Assembly (NCBI GenBank): GCA_049647585.1
Contig: JBARXY010000048.1
Span: 1 to 64,000, forward strand
Source of the DNA: JAGQSZ01 sp049647585
GTDB taxonomy: Bacteria; Actinomycetota; Acidimicrobiia; Acidimicrobiales; Microtrichaceae
DNA length: 64,000 bases
Direction of reading: 5' to 3'
Shown: in pieces, positions 9,020-16,705 of the stretch
How the letters are laid out: the number at the start of each line of letters is the position of its first letter
How positions within the stretch are numbered: position 1 is the first letter of the stretch
The notes under the pieces: model-generated
The model's input: only the letters and a program-made list of their open reading frames with translations
Told to the model about the DNA's origin: nothing
The model's database searches: none
Translations under genes and position numbers: made by a program

Positions 9020-9046
9020 TTGACTCAATAGCTGCTGAGTCATAGT
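9020..9046 (+). promoter_or_regulatory. arsR promoter and ArsR-type palindromic operator
   Basis: A perfect 7-bp inverted repeat TGACTCA (9021-9027) / TGAGTCA (9036-9042) with an 8-bp spacer fits a winged-helix ArsR dimer operator. A -35-like TTGACT (9020-9025) overlaps its left arm and a -10-like CATAGT (9041-9046) its right arm, about 10 bases before the ATG at 9056, so a bound repressor would block the promoter. The short distance suggests a leaderless or very short-leader transcript. Autoregulation is inferred from position. Confidence 0.7.
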
Positions 9047-9055
9047 TTGCCCACG

Positions 9056-9718
9056 ATGAGCGAACCGACCGTCCAGGAACGAGCGAGAATCCACACCGCA
9101 CTGGGCGATCCGGCCCGTCTGGCAATCGTGGACGAGCTGACCTTGTCGGATCGGGCTCCGATCGAACTACGCGAGATGCTCGACATTCCTGGCAACCTCC
9201 TCGCCCACCACCTCGACGTGCTCGAGGAAGCGGGGCTGATCGGTCGCACCAGGTCCTCTGGCGACGGACGTCGACGGTACGTCCACCTGATTCCTGCAGC
9301 GTTGAACGGCCTGGCGCCTCACCAGCGGGTCGAGGTGGGCCCGGCGGTGTTTGTGTGCACCGCAAACTCCGCACGTTCTCAGCTCGCCGCAGTTCTCTGG
9401 CAAGAGCTGGTTCACGAGCCAGCCAGCTCCGCGGGCACACATCCGGCGCTAAGGGTGAACCCGGGTGCGGTGGCGGCGGCGAAACGTGCCGGCCTCGATT
9501 TGTCCTTCGCTAAGCCTCAGTTGCTCGACGATGCAGCGAGACGGCGGGGCCTTGTCGTCACGGTGTGCGATCGCGCACACGAGGAGCTCGGAGAGCATCC
9601 GGACTGGCTGCACTGGTCGATTCCTGACCCGGTTCAGATGAACACGAGGACTGCGTTCGACGGCGTGGTCGCCGAGCTCCGTGAGCGCATCAACTCGTTC
9701 GTCACGGCAGCAGCGTGA
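9056..9718 (+). CDS. ArsR-family repressor fused to a low-molecular-weight phosphatase-type arsenate reductase
   Basis: 220 aa. Residues about 5-85 form an ArsR winged helix (IHTALGDPARLAIVDEL; LAHHLDVLEEAGLI recognition helix). Residues about 100-215 are an LMW-PTP domain with the C-x5-R loop CTANSARSQ and a late general-acid-like Asp (IPDPVQ). The fusion should sense arsenic species and also reduce arsenate or dephosphorylate; natural ArsR-LMWPc fusions are known from ars clusters. The usual ArsR metal-binding Cys pair in the recognition helix is not visible, so how it senses is unclear. ATG 9056 is preferred over TTG 9047, which would overlap the -10. Its stop overlaps the next gene by 4 bases (GTGA). 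Confidence 0.88.
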   Translation: MSEPTVQERARIHTALGDPARLAIVDELTLSDRAPIELREMLDIPGNLLAHHLDVLEEAGLIGRTRSSGDGRRRYVHLIPAALNGLAPHQRVEVGPAVFVCTANSARSQLAAVLWQELVHEPASSAGTHPALRVNPGAVAAAKRAGLDLSFAKPQLLDDAARRRGLVVTVCDRAHEELGEHPDWLHWSIPDPVQMNTRTAFDGVVAELRERINSFVTAAA

Positions 9719-10443
9719 CTCGACTCGCCAATGAGCCGGAAACCGGCACTGGCACCTTCGACCTCGCTCTGACCCGGCGCCTGGCTGCGGAAGCACTCGG
9801 CTCGGCTTTCCTTCTCGTCGCCGTCATCGGCTCGGGGATCATGGCGGCGAACCTGTCGCCAAGCGACGTCGGGCTGCAACTCTTGGAGAACGCCGCAGCC
9901 ACAGCTGGCGCCCTCATCGGATTAATTCTGATGTTCGGAGCCGTCTCGGGTGCGCACTTCAATCCAGTCGTGACACTCGTGGACAGGTCCCTCGGCACGA
10001 TTTCCGCACGCGACTCCGGGTTGTACGTAGTCGCCCAGACCATCGGGGCCTGTGTGGGGGCGGTGATCGCGAACGTGATGTTCGAGTTGCCGGCAATCGA
10101 GCTGTCCATGAAGGTCCGGTCGTCGCCCGCTCTGTGGTTGTCCGAGGTGGTCGCCACGGTCGGGCTTCTGTTGGTGATCAACGGCTGCGTTCGCTCGGGC
10201 CGTGTAGGTGCAGTCCCGTTCGCAGTCGGTGCTTGGATCGGCGGGGCCTACTTCTTCACGTCGTCGACGAGCTTCGCCAACCCAGCGGTCACGGTCGCCC
10301 GCACCCTCTCGGACACGTTTGCCGGGATCAAGCCGTCGTCGGCGCCGATGTTCATCGTCTGCCAGCTCGTCGGCGCAGTGATTGCCGTCGGCCTGATCAG
10401 GTTGTTCTACCCCCAAACCACGGAGACTCCCGATGTCGACTGA
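9715..10443 (+). CDS. aqpS: MIP-family channel (AqpS-like aquaglyceroporin) of the arsenic operon
   Basis: 242 aa, GTG start overlapping the upstream stop. Six-helix major intrinsic protein with two half-helix loops: GAHFNPVVT (first NPA box as NPV) and SFANPAVTVAR (canonical second NPA, with the selectivity-filter Arg). In ars operons such channels let arsenite formed by arsenate reductase leave the cell passively, replacing ArsB/Acr3 pumps, as established for Sinorhizobium AqpS. No ArsB or Acr3 is present here, which supports this role. The NPA-to-NPV change in loop B is common in this subgroup. The downstream arsC start lies within its last 11 bases. Confidence 0.88.
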   Translation: MTRLANEPETGTGTFDLALTRRLAAEALGSAFLLVAVIGSGIMAANLSPSDVGLQLLENAAATAGALIGLILMFGAVSGAHFNPVVTLVDRSLGTISARDSGLYVVAQTIGACVGAVIANVMFELPAIELSMKVRSSPALWLSEVVATVGLLLVINGCVRSGRVGAVPFAVGAWIGGAYFFTSSTSFANPAVTVARTLSDTFAGIKPSSAPMFIVCQLVGAVIAVGLIRLFYPQTTETPDVD

Positions 10444-10852
10444 GCGCCCTGAAGTCCTCTTTGTCTGCGTTCACAACGCTGGCCGCTCGCAGATGGCTGC
10501 CGCGCTGCTCGAACACCACGCCGGTGATCGAGTGGTCGTCCGGTCAGCTGGGACCGCGCCCGCGGACACGATCAACCCGGCGGTCATCCAGGCGATGGCC
10601 GAGGTCGGTATCGACCTGCTCGCCTCAGGTGCACGCCCGAAGCGGCTGGAGGACGCCGCTGTCGAAAGTTCGGACGTGGTGATCACGATGGGATGCGGAG
10701 ACGCTTGCCCTTTCTACCCAGGCACGCGCTACCTCGACTGGAAGCTCGATGACCCTGCCGGCCGAGGAATCGAAGCTGTCCGCCCGATCCGCGATGAGAT
10801 CGACCGCCTTGTCACGGCGCTAGTCACTGAACTCGTCTGTCGAGCTGTCTGA
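10433..10852 (+). CDS. arsC: Arsenate reductase, LMW-PTP/thioredoxin type (ArsC)
   Basis: 139 aa. Reduces arsenate to arsenite. The P-loop CVHNAGRS (C-x5-R) lies near residue 12, and the later MGCGDACPFYPG provides the Cys pair for the intramolecular disulfide cascade regenerated by thioredoxin. DWKLDDPAGRG holds the general-acid Asp. Translationally coupled to aqpS (11-base overlap). With the upstream fusion protein the operon encodes two reductase domains, only this one having the full resolving-Cys set. Confidence 0.92.
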   Translation: MSTERPEVLFVCVHNAGRSQMAAALLEHHAGDRVVVRSAGTAPADTINPAVIQAMAEVGIDLLASGARPKRLEDAAVESSDVVITMGCGDACPFYPGTRYLDWKLDDPAGRGIEAVRPIRDEIDRLVTALVTELVCRAV

Positions 10853-10944
10853 GGGCCATTCAATACATGTGGTGCCACGACTTGGATGGCTCAGAAGGTC
10901 AGCGTTCGGTCAGATGGCGGACCCACGAGCGTGCGCTGGATGAT

Positions 10945-11370
10945 TCAGAAGGTGTCTTCGCCAGAAAGGGCGGCTGCTTGACGAAGCCAGTCGCGGATCT
11001 GTTTGTCATCAATCCTGTCGTCCTCTGCGATGTGCAGGTAGCGGACGTGTTCATACTTCGACTTCTCCGGTGGCGGCGGGTTGAGCTCGCCACCATTGAG
11101 CCATGTGACCTTCACGTACTTCGCGAAGCAGTGGTAGCTGAGGAACCAGCCGCTCCCATCGATGCCGTATAACGGCGAGTTCCAACGGACCGCTCGCCGG
11201 GCCTGTGGTACGACCTCACGGACAAGGTCGTCGAGTTGGCGTCCGATCTCGCCCTTCCAAGCAGGCATTGCCGCCAGGTAGGCCTGCACCGGCTCGTCGC
11301 CGTCCCCTTTGGGGATCTGCGGATTGCCGCCGGACAGCAGCTTCACTTCGCCGGATCTGTCGTTCGTCAT
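10945..11370 (-). CDS. DUF1801 (YdhG-like) family protein
   Basis: 141 aa. It matches the DUF1801/YdhG fold: an N-terminal helical stretch (VQAYLAAMPAWKGEIGRQL), the conserved region RRAVRWNSPLYGIDGSGWF, and a following strand with FAKYVKVTWLNGG. Members are small cytoplasmic proteins related to the iron-chaperone frataxin-like fold; their biochemical role is not established. It is convergent with the ars operon (stop about 90 bases from the arsC stop) and stands alone. Confidence 0.75.
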   Translation of the reverse strand: MTNDRSGEVKLLSGGNPQIPKGDGDEPVQAYLAAMPAWKGEIGRQLDDLVREVVPQARRAVRWNSPLYGIDGSGWFLSYHCFAKYVKVTWLNGGELNPPPPEKSKYEHVRYLHIAEDDRIDDKQIRDWLRQAAALSGEDTF

Positions 11371-11433
11371 GGCCTGAGCAGTCTGGCATCGCCACCATCA
11401 CCAGAAACCGTTGCAAACATTCGAGATCCGGAG

Positions 11434-11507
11434 TGGGCGCGGAGGGATTCGAACCCCCGACTCCCTGGATGTAAACCAGGTGCTCTAACCAACTGAGCTA
11501 CGCGCCC
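11434..11507 (-). tRNA. tRNA-Val (anticodon TAC)
   Basis: 74 nt on the minus strand. Acceptor stem GGGCGCG/CGCGCCC with discriminator A; D-arm GCTCAGTTGGTTAGAGC; anticodon stem CCTGG/CCAGG with loop TTTACAT, anticodon TAC; T-loop TTCGAAT. CCA is not encoded. Confidence 0.95.
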
Positions 11508-11599
11508 CGGGCCGATGATGATAGCGGTGGCCGTGCCTTATGCCCGCAACCGCACCCGCGCTGGCTGCCTCGCTGGCCGAGCGGTACGACCGGTCACGA

Positions 11600-12394
11600 T
11601 CACCAAGGCGGCATCTCCTTGCGGGCGAGCAGGCACTGTTCGAACAGTTCCGGCGTAGCGGCCGAGACGGGAGTGCGGCGAGCGGTGTGGTCGAGAACCA
11701 CCAGCTCGCGTCCCTGCTGGTCTGCAATCCGTGCCCCCGCTTCCTGGAGGATCAACATTGCACCCATGTAGTCCCAGGGGCCGAGCGCACTGTCGGTGCA
11801 GTCGATGGTGGCATCCACGGTCCCGTCGGCGACGCTGCACAGATCCAGGGCAGTGGCACCCAAGGAGCGGTACTGGCGCCACTCCAGATAAGTCGGGCTG
11901 TAGCCGTTGAGCACCAGCATCGCCTCGTCGAGACTCTTCGCCCCCGACGGGGTGATCGGCTGGCCATCGCGGAAGGCACCACCTCCCCGACTCGCCTCGT
12001 AGCGAGTTCCCGTGGCCAGATTGGTCACGAGAGCCACCCGCGGCCCCTCGGAGTCAACAGCGCACAGGCTCGTCGCGTACCACGGGATCCCGCGACTGGC
12101 GTTGGTTGAGCCGTCGACCGGGTCGATCACAACGACGATCTCCTTGTCCACGCCTTCCTGGCCCGACTCCTCAGAGAGGACGCCGACCCCGGCGTCACGC
12201 AGCACCGGTAACGCCGCCGCATCGGCAAGCAGGTCGATTCGGTACTGCCCGGGGCGCCCACCCTTGTCACGCCACGCCGTTCGACCGTGGCTCAGGTCGA
12301 CGTCCAATGCCGCTTTGACCGCGTCGGCGGTGTCGCTCAGCAATCGAGCTAGTTCACTGTCATCCACCACCTGAGAGTACCGGTCCCCCATCAC
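11600..12394 (-). CDS. Inositol monophosphatase-family phosphatase
   Basis: 264 aa. Lithium-sensitive Mg-dependent phosphomonoesterase fold. Metal-binding motifs are intact: SEES near residue 74, DPVDGSTN near 91, and GPWDYMGAM near 206. This group dephosphorylates myo-inositol-1-phosphate, histidinol phosphate, PAP or fructose bisphosphate; substrate specificity cannot be read from these motifs. Two adjacent Met codons start the frame. It stands alone, upstream of tRNA-Val on the same strand and divergent from the hypothetical gene at 12447. Confidence 0.88.
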   Translation of the reverse strand: MMGDRYSQVVDDSELARLLSDTADAVKAALDVDLSHGRTAWRDKGGRPGQYRIDLLADAAALPVLRDAGVGVLSEESGQEGVDKEIVVVIDPVDGSTNASRGIPWYATSLCAVDSEGPRVALVTNLATGTRYEASRGGGAFRDGQPITPSGAKSLDEAMLVLNGYSPTYLEWRQYRSLGATALDLCSVADGTVDATIDCTDSALGPWDYMGAMLILQEAGARIADQQGRELVVLDHTARRTPVSAATPELFEQCLLARKEMPPW

Positions 12395-12446
12395 ATTTCG
12401 GCCCCCCGGCTAGCTCCGCGCCTCCTGTGCTGGCACTCTGTTGCAT

Positions 12447-13016
12447 GTGGCTCTGCTTGATGTTGCAGGATTCGTCTCGGAATTGAAGAATCACGCTGCC
12501 GATCATGGATTCCATATCCATGACGAGCGGCACTTCGTCGAGACCTACTCGATGCGCCAGGCCTGGGAGGTGGACCTACACCCGGAGGCGGCCTGTGGCG
12601 GTCCACTTGAGTTCCACTTGGCCCTTGAGGTCGAGCCTCGGACCATAATGGCCTTTGAGGACCAGGTCATGGCCCTGCCCGAAGGTGACGAGCCTGAGGA
12701 TCGACACAACCTGCCCCTCACGTTCACGTGGTCGCTTCCACCACTTCCGCACTGTCCCGACCTGTTGCTCCTGGCGACCGAGATCGCCGGAATCGGAGGA
12801 CCGGACCTGCCGGTCGAGGTTTCGGCAGTCGACTCATTCCCATCGGCCACCGATCCGTCGGAACGTTCGCTAATGGTGGTTGCCCGGGTGCTGGTCAGCC
12901 TTTCCCAGGTGTACATGGGCGAAGAGATGCTCTGCGACACCCTTGAGCGCTGCCTCGACGTCAGCAACTTCCTGCTCGAAGCCGCTCCTGTCTGGCTGGA
13001 CGAGCGCGGCGCCTGA
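12447..13016 (+). CDS. Hypothetical protein, unrecognised family
   Basis: About 189 aa from GTG 12447 (TTG 12441 also in frame). Acidic, soluble, no signal peptide or membrane segment. The N-terminal part is His-rich (HAADHGFHIHDERHFVETYS), the middle is beta-like (LEFHLALEVEPRT), the C-terminal third helical. High third-position GC supports coding. No strong ribosome site is visible, so the start is uncertain. Divergent from the phosphatase gene, with about 50 bp between starts. I do not recognise a function. Confidence 0.6.
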   Translation: MALLDVAGFVSELKNHAADHGFHIHDERHFVETYSMRQAWEVDLHPEAACGGPLEFHLALEVEPRTIMAFEDQVMALPEGDEPEDRHNLPLTFTWSLPPLPHCPDLLLLATEIAGIGGPDLPVEVSAVDSFPSATDPSERSLMVVARVLVSLSQVYMGEEMLCDTLERCLDVSNFLLEAAPVWLDERGA

Positions 13017-13032
13017 ACACTCGGCTCCCCGT

Positions 13033-13089
13033 CGGCGGATCTCTACCGAGCCGGCGGATTTCTACCGAGCCGGCGGATTTCTGTCGAAA
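13033..13089 (+). repeat. Three tandem 19-bp repeats downstream of the hypothetical gene
   Basis: Units at 13033-13051, 13052-13070 and 13071-13089; consensus CGGCGGATTTCTACCGAGC. Units 1 and 2 differ at one base; unit 3 diverges at its end. They lie between convergent genes. Confidence 0.85.
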
Positions 13090-13176
13090 CGAGCCCCAAC
13101 AGGCAGGACCCCTCGGAACCGACCATCTATGTGATAGGTCCCAAGGGGCCAGCGCCCGAGGCCACAGGGTTCCGGG

Positions 13177-14328
13177 TCAGCCGAACCTGGGCATGTAGAC
13201 GGGAAGACTGCTGTTTGTCGTCGCGTTGTTGCCCAGCTGACGGTAGGAACTCTCTCCCCAGCAGGTGGTGTCGCCGTTTACCAGCGCAGCGCAGCTGTGG
13301 TTACCACCAGAGGAAACTGCGGCCACGGCGTACCCCAGGCCAACGCCGACGGGCGTGGTGCTGTCGATGAATGCACCGTTCCCAAGCTGACCGGCAGTTC
13401 CATGCCCCCAGCAGCTGACAGATCCAGAGGCGAGGGTCGCACAGTTGTGGTCATAGCCCGCGTCTATTTGGACCGCTGTGGTGACACCGGTGACTGGGAC
13501 AGCGACAGCGCTGTCATCGCTCGAACCATTTCCGAGCTGGCCAAATCCACCGTGGCCCCAACAGTCAACCGCCCCATCGGACAACACCGCACAGGAGTGA
13601 CTGCCACCCGCTGCGACTCCGACCGCTGACGTGATTCCGGCAACATCGACAGGCAGGGTGCCGACAAACACGCCGGAAACGATGTCGGCGTTGAATGTTC
13701 CCCAGCACGCCACACCTCCACCGGAGCGGACGACGCAGGTACGGAAGCTCGACGCATCGATCTGGGTCGCGTCGGTGATTCCTGGCACGGCCTGAGGCAC
13801 CGCGCTTGGAGCGGTCCCGCCGTTTCCGAGCTGACCGAAGTTGTTGCCGCCCCAGCACTCGACGGTTCCGTCACCGATCAGCGCGCAGGCGTGGCTTCCG
13901 CCCACCGCTACCTGGACTGCGCCGGTTATTCCGGCAACATCAGCGGGGACCGCCGGACTTCCGGCCAGCGCACCCCAGCAAGCGACCAGTCCGCCAGCAC
14001 GAACGGCGCAGCTGCCCTTTCCACCGGCAGCTACAGACATCGCGTCGCTGACACCGAGAACTTCGACCGGCACGCCGTCGACCGCGGTCGTCGTGCCGTC
14101 ACCGACTTGGCCATACTGGTCCGCGCCCCAACACCGAACTCCGCCGCTCGCCAGGACCGCGCAGCTGTGCTGTTCACCGGCCGAGATGTTGGACGCAGTG
14201 GGGCTTGCGACAACCGTTGTGGTGCTCGTTGTCGTTGAAGCCGTCGAGGGAGGTTCGGTCGGTGCGCAACCCACCCCTACAAGCAGTAGTAACGCCGCGG
14301 CAAGACTCGATACACGCCTACGTTTCAT
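13177..14328 (-). CDS. RCC1-repeat (beta-propeller) lipoprotein
   Basis: 383 aa. The signal peptide ends in a lipobox-like VGVGC near residue 21, followed by a Thr/Ser-rich linker (TTTSTTTVV), so it is likely a membrane-anchored surface protein. The rest is about seven RCC1-type repeats of roughly 48 residues with the consensus H-S-C-A-V/L...G.V.CWG...GQLG(N/D)G, giving a seven-bladed propeller. Each repeat has a conserved Cys pair, suggesting a disulfide within each blade, as in secreted bacterial RCC1 proteins. The binding partner is unknown. Monocistronic. Confidence 0.87.
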   Translation of the reverse strand: MKRRRVSSLAAALLLLVGVGCAPTEPPSTASTTTSTTTVVASPTASNISAGEQHSCAVLASGGVRCWGADQYGQVGDGTTTAVDGVPVEVLGVSDAMSVAAGGKGSCAVRAGGLVACWGALAGSPAVPADVAGITGAVQVAVGGSHACALIGDGTVECWGGNNFGQLGNGGTAPSAVPQAVPGITDATQIDASSFRTCVVRSGGGVACWGTFNADIVSGVFVGTLPVDVAGITSAVGVAAGGSHSCAVLSDGAVDCWGHGGFGQLGNGSSDDSAVAVPVTGVTTAVQIDAGYDHNCATLASGSVSCWGHGTAGQLGNGAFIDSTTPVGVGLGYAVAAVSSGGNHSCAALVNGDTTCWGESSYRQLGNNATTNSSLPVYMPRFG

Positions 14329-14458
14329 GGAAATTCCCCCAACTTGAGCTAGGCCACAAGATGGTCCCGCAGCCAGCCGAGTCTAGGAGTCAGCGACTAC
14401 CTGGGCGCAGATTTTTTGACCAAAAGTCAGTACGTCGAGCCACTGTCGAAAATGGAAG

Positions 14459-14496
14459 AAGGGTGGGCCCCGGCCTGGTTGCCGGTACCCACCCTT
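14459..14496. terminator. Strong GC hairpin upstream of the RCC1 gene, possible terminator
   Basis: AAGGGTGGG (14459-14467) pairs with CCCACCCTT (14488-14496), with a further internal GGCC-rich pairing. It lies downstream of tRNA-Met on the minus strand, about 87 bases past its 3' end. There is no long U tract, so termination is an inference. Confidence 0.5.
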
Positions 14497-14582
14497 GAAA
14501 TCCTCGCGGGCCCCGAAGGGTCGCAATCGCCTACTCGATTACCGCTTGCTAGTCGGCCTGCAGACATTGGCTAGTTGTGATG

Positions 14583-14656
14583 TGGGCCGGGCGGGGCTCG
14601 AACCCGCGACCAAGCGATTATGAGTCGCCTGCTCTGACCAACTGAGCTACCGGCCC
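14583..14656 (-). tRNA. tRNA-Met (anticodon CAT)
   Basis: 74 nt on the minus strand. Acceptor GGGCCGG/CCGGCCC with discriminator A; D-arm GCTCAGTTGGTCAGAGC; anticodon stem GGCGA/TCGCT with loop CTCATAA, anticodon CAT; T-loop TTCGAGC. The paired first acceptor position points to an elongator; a CAT tRNA could also be a lysidine-modified Ile isoacceptor. Confidence 0.93.
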
Positions 14657-14704
14657 CAGCCTCGGCAGCGTAGTCAACGCTCAGGCGAACCTAGAACACG
14701 AGCC

Positions 14705-15034
14705 TCACGACTCGACGGCGACCTCTTGCTCTTCTATCCCGTCACGGATTGCCTGCGCACGGGCGGTCACGGCCTCTGTGAGGGTAGAGACACTGGCAAT
14801 CCACCACGGAGCTTCAACGACGGTATTGCCCGGAGTCGTTGCGAGCAGCTGATCAATTTCGATCTTGAGAAGTGGCTCGTCGCTGAGTTCGGCACGCAGG
14901 TCCAAGAAGCGGTCGATGACCAAGGACTTACGGATGAGCCCATCGGGAGTTTCCGCAGCCCAAGCAGCGAGCATGAGGCGGGCAGAGTCGAACCGGGCTT
15001 CGTCGATTGAGGTGGAGCAGGTCTGGTCGACCAT
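14705..15034 (-). CDS. Small hypothetical protein
   Basis: 109 aa. Ribosome site AGGAAGG about 10 bases before the ATG. Acidic and largely helical, without membrane segments; residues 50-60 read LLKIEIDQLL and the C-terminus is Glu-rich. No known family recognised. A 9-bp stem-loop and an AGTGT/ACACT palindrome lie 30-70 bases upstream (15065-15102). It sits between tRNA-Asn and tRNA-Met on the same strand. Confidence 0.6.
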   Translation of the reverse strand: MVDQTCSTSIDEARFDSARLMLAAWAAETPDGLIRKSLVIDRFLDLRAELSDEPLLKIEIDQLLATTPGNTVVEAPWWIASVSTLTEAVTARAQAIRDGIEEQEVAVES

Positions 15035-15064
15035 GTCGTACTGCCTTCCTTTGCTGAGATTCGG

Positions 15065-15102
15065 CGGTAGGCGAGCTTTCCGCCTACCGAAGTGTAAACA
15101 CT
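15065..15102 (-). promoter_or_regulatory. Leader hairpin and operator-like palindrome before the small hypothetical gene
   Basis: CGGTAGGCG (15065-15073) and CGCCTACCG (15081-15089) form a perfect 9-bp stem with a 7-base loop. Directly upstream on the minus strand is AGTGT-AA-ACACT (15091-15102), whose minus-strand reading includes TACACT, a good -10 hexamer. The hairpin would lie at the very start of the transcript. It could instead terminate tRNA-Asn transcription. Confidence 0.5.
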
Positions 15103-15239
15103 GCCGCCCATGGTAGAAGTCCCGAGGGACATTCTGTGGTCAGCGTCGAACGATTGGGCACTACTGCCCTGAGTACATACCCAAGGATACCCGGTAGTCC
15201 GCGACGAAACCCCCGCCTTTGGCGAGGGTTTCGTATGTG

Positions 15240-15312
15240 CTCCGGGGGTGAGGCTCGAACTCACGACCCGCTGATTAACAGTCAGCTGCTCTGCCAGCTG
15301 AGCTACCCCGGA
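15240..15312 (-). tRNA. tRNA-Asn (anticodon GTT)
   Basis: 73 nt on the minus strand. Acceptor TCCGGGG/CCCCGGA with discriminator G; D-arm GCTCAGCTGGCAGAGC; anticodon stem GCTGA/TCAGC with loop CTGTTAA, anticodon GTT; T-loop TTCGAGC. CCA is not encoded. Confidence 0.95.
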
Positions 15313-15409
15313 AGGAATCGCATCGATCCACGAGGATCAACAGCACGGGAACGATAGCAGCGTCCACCCCCTCTCCGGCAAAGCGGTTCGGAGTTGGCCA
15401 TCAGTCCGC

Positions 15410-16699
15410 TCAGTCAGCCTTCAGATAGTCCTCGAGGCGCTGGCGGCGCTGGGGGTGACGCAGCTTCGCCAGGGTCTTCGACTCGATCTGGCGGATCCGT
15501 TCCCGGGTAACGCCGAACTCGCGGCCGACTTCCTCCAAGGTCCTGGGCTGCGCACCATCAAGACCGAATCGCATGCGCACAACCTGCTTCTCGCGATCGG
15601 ATAGTTCTTCCAGAGCAGACACGATCTGTTCCGACAATGAGTTTGCAGTCGCAACATCAGCTGGCATGACCGCGTGTTTGTCCTCGATGAAATCGGCGAG
15701 GTAGCTGTCGTCCTCATCTCCCACCGGAGAGTCGAGCGAAAGTGGATCCTGTGAAATCCGGAGTATTTCCCTGACCCGCTGTGGGGTCAGTTCGGTCTTG
15801 GCGGCAAGTTCCTCAACTGTCGGCTCTCGCTCCAACTCCTGGATCAAAAGTCGTTGATGGCGGTGGACCTTGTTGATGGTCTCGACCATGTGAACCGGGA
15901 TCCGGATTGTCCTGGCCTGATCGGCGATCGCCCGGGTGATCGACTGCCTGATCCACCAGGTCGCATAGGTCGAGAACTTGAATCCCTTGGTGTAGTCGAA
16001 CTTCTCGACCGCCCTCATCAGGCCCAGGTTGCCTTCCTGGATCAGATCCAGAATGTGCATTCCGCTGCCGAGATATCGCTTGGCAATCGAAACCACGAGT
16101 CGCAGATTCGCCTGGGTGAGTTCCTGGCGGGCACGATCCCCGTCGCGCACCGAGCGCCGGATCGCCGCCTTTTCCACCGCTGGAAGCGTGTCGATCTCAC
16201 CGGAGGCGTTCAGGTCTGCCAGACGTTCCTCGGCCATCACCCCGGCTTCGATCCGCATGGCGAGCTCGACTTCTTCCCTGGCGACGAGCAGGGGCACCTG
16301 ACCGATTTCACGGAGATACATGCGCACCGGGTCGCCCGTTCCAGCTCCTGAGGCTGCGGTATGCGCCGAACCTCTTCGCGGCGAGCGTTTGGCTGTCCTC
16401 ACGGCCCGGCGGCGAAGCAGGTCGCCAGCAGGTCCATCAAGAGGATCCTGTGCTTCGGCGGCCTTGGCCACCACGTCGTCCGGCAGATCCAATGCCGGAT
16501 CAATCTCGGTCTCTACATCTACTCGCAAAGTGACACCTCGGGCTTTCCAGAAGCAACGTGTCTGATCCATGACCTCATCGGTCATTTCGGCGCGCAAGAT
16601 GCTCAACGCGTCATCAATCGACAGGACACCCTTGTGTGTATCGGCCGTTGCCTGGAGCGCCTGTATGTCTTCATCAGAAACGCTCTGCCACAACGACAT
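15410..16699 (-). CDS. rpoD: Primary RNA polymerase sigma factor (sigma-70, RpoD/SigA)
   Basis: 429 aa. Directs RNA polymerase to housekeeping promoters. A sigma region 1.1-like N-terminus is followed by a basic linker (AVRTAKRSPRR), region 1.2 (DPVRMYLREIGQVPLL), region 2 (DLIQEGNLGLMRAVEKFDY and TYATWWIRQ), region 3 and region 4 with the C-terminal HTH (GVTRERIRQIESKTLAKLR). It lacks the large non-conserved insertion of proteobacterial RpoD. It lies a few bases downstream of dnaG on the same strand, so the two are probably co-transcribed, an arrangement also common in the classical macromolecular-synthesis operon. Confidence 0.96.
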   Translation of the reverse strand: MSLWQSVSDEDIQALQATADTHKGVLSIDDALSILRAEMTDEVMDQTRCFWKARGVTLRVDVETEIDPALDLPDDVVAKAAEAQDPLDGPAGDLLRRRAVRTAKRSPRRGSAHTAASGAGTGDPVRMYLREIGQVPLLVAREEVELAMRIEAGVMAEERLADLNASGEIDTLPAVEKAAIRRSVRDGDRARQELTQANLRLVVSIAKRYLGSGMHILDLIQEGNLGLMRAVEKFDYTKGFKFSTYATWWIRQSITRAIADQARTIRIPVHMVETINKVHRHQRLLIQELEREPTVEELAAKTELTPQRVREILRISQDPLSLDSPVGDEDDSYLADFIEDKHAVMPADVATANSLSEQIVSALEELSDREKQVVRMRFGLDGAQPRTLEEVGREFGVTRERIRQIESKTLAKLRHPQRRQRLEDYLKAD

Positions 16700-16705
16700 T
16701 CGGTG

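Noticed and set aside
13090..13176. Imperfect hairpin (CCCCT...AGGGG with ACCATCTAT/ATAGGT) as terminator of the hypothetical gene
   Set aside because: Stem is interrupted and has no U tract; too weak to list as a terminator.
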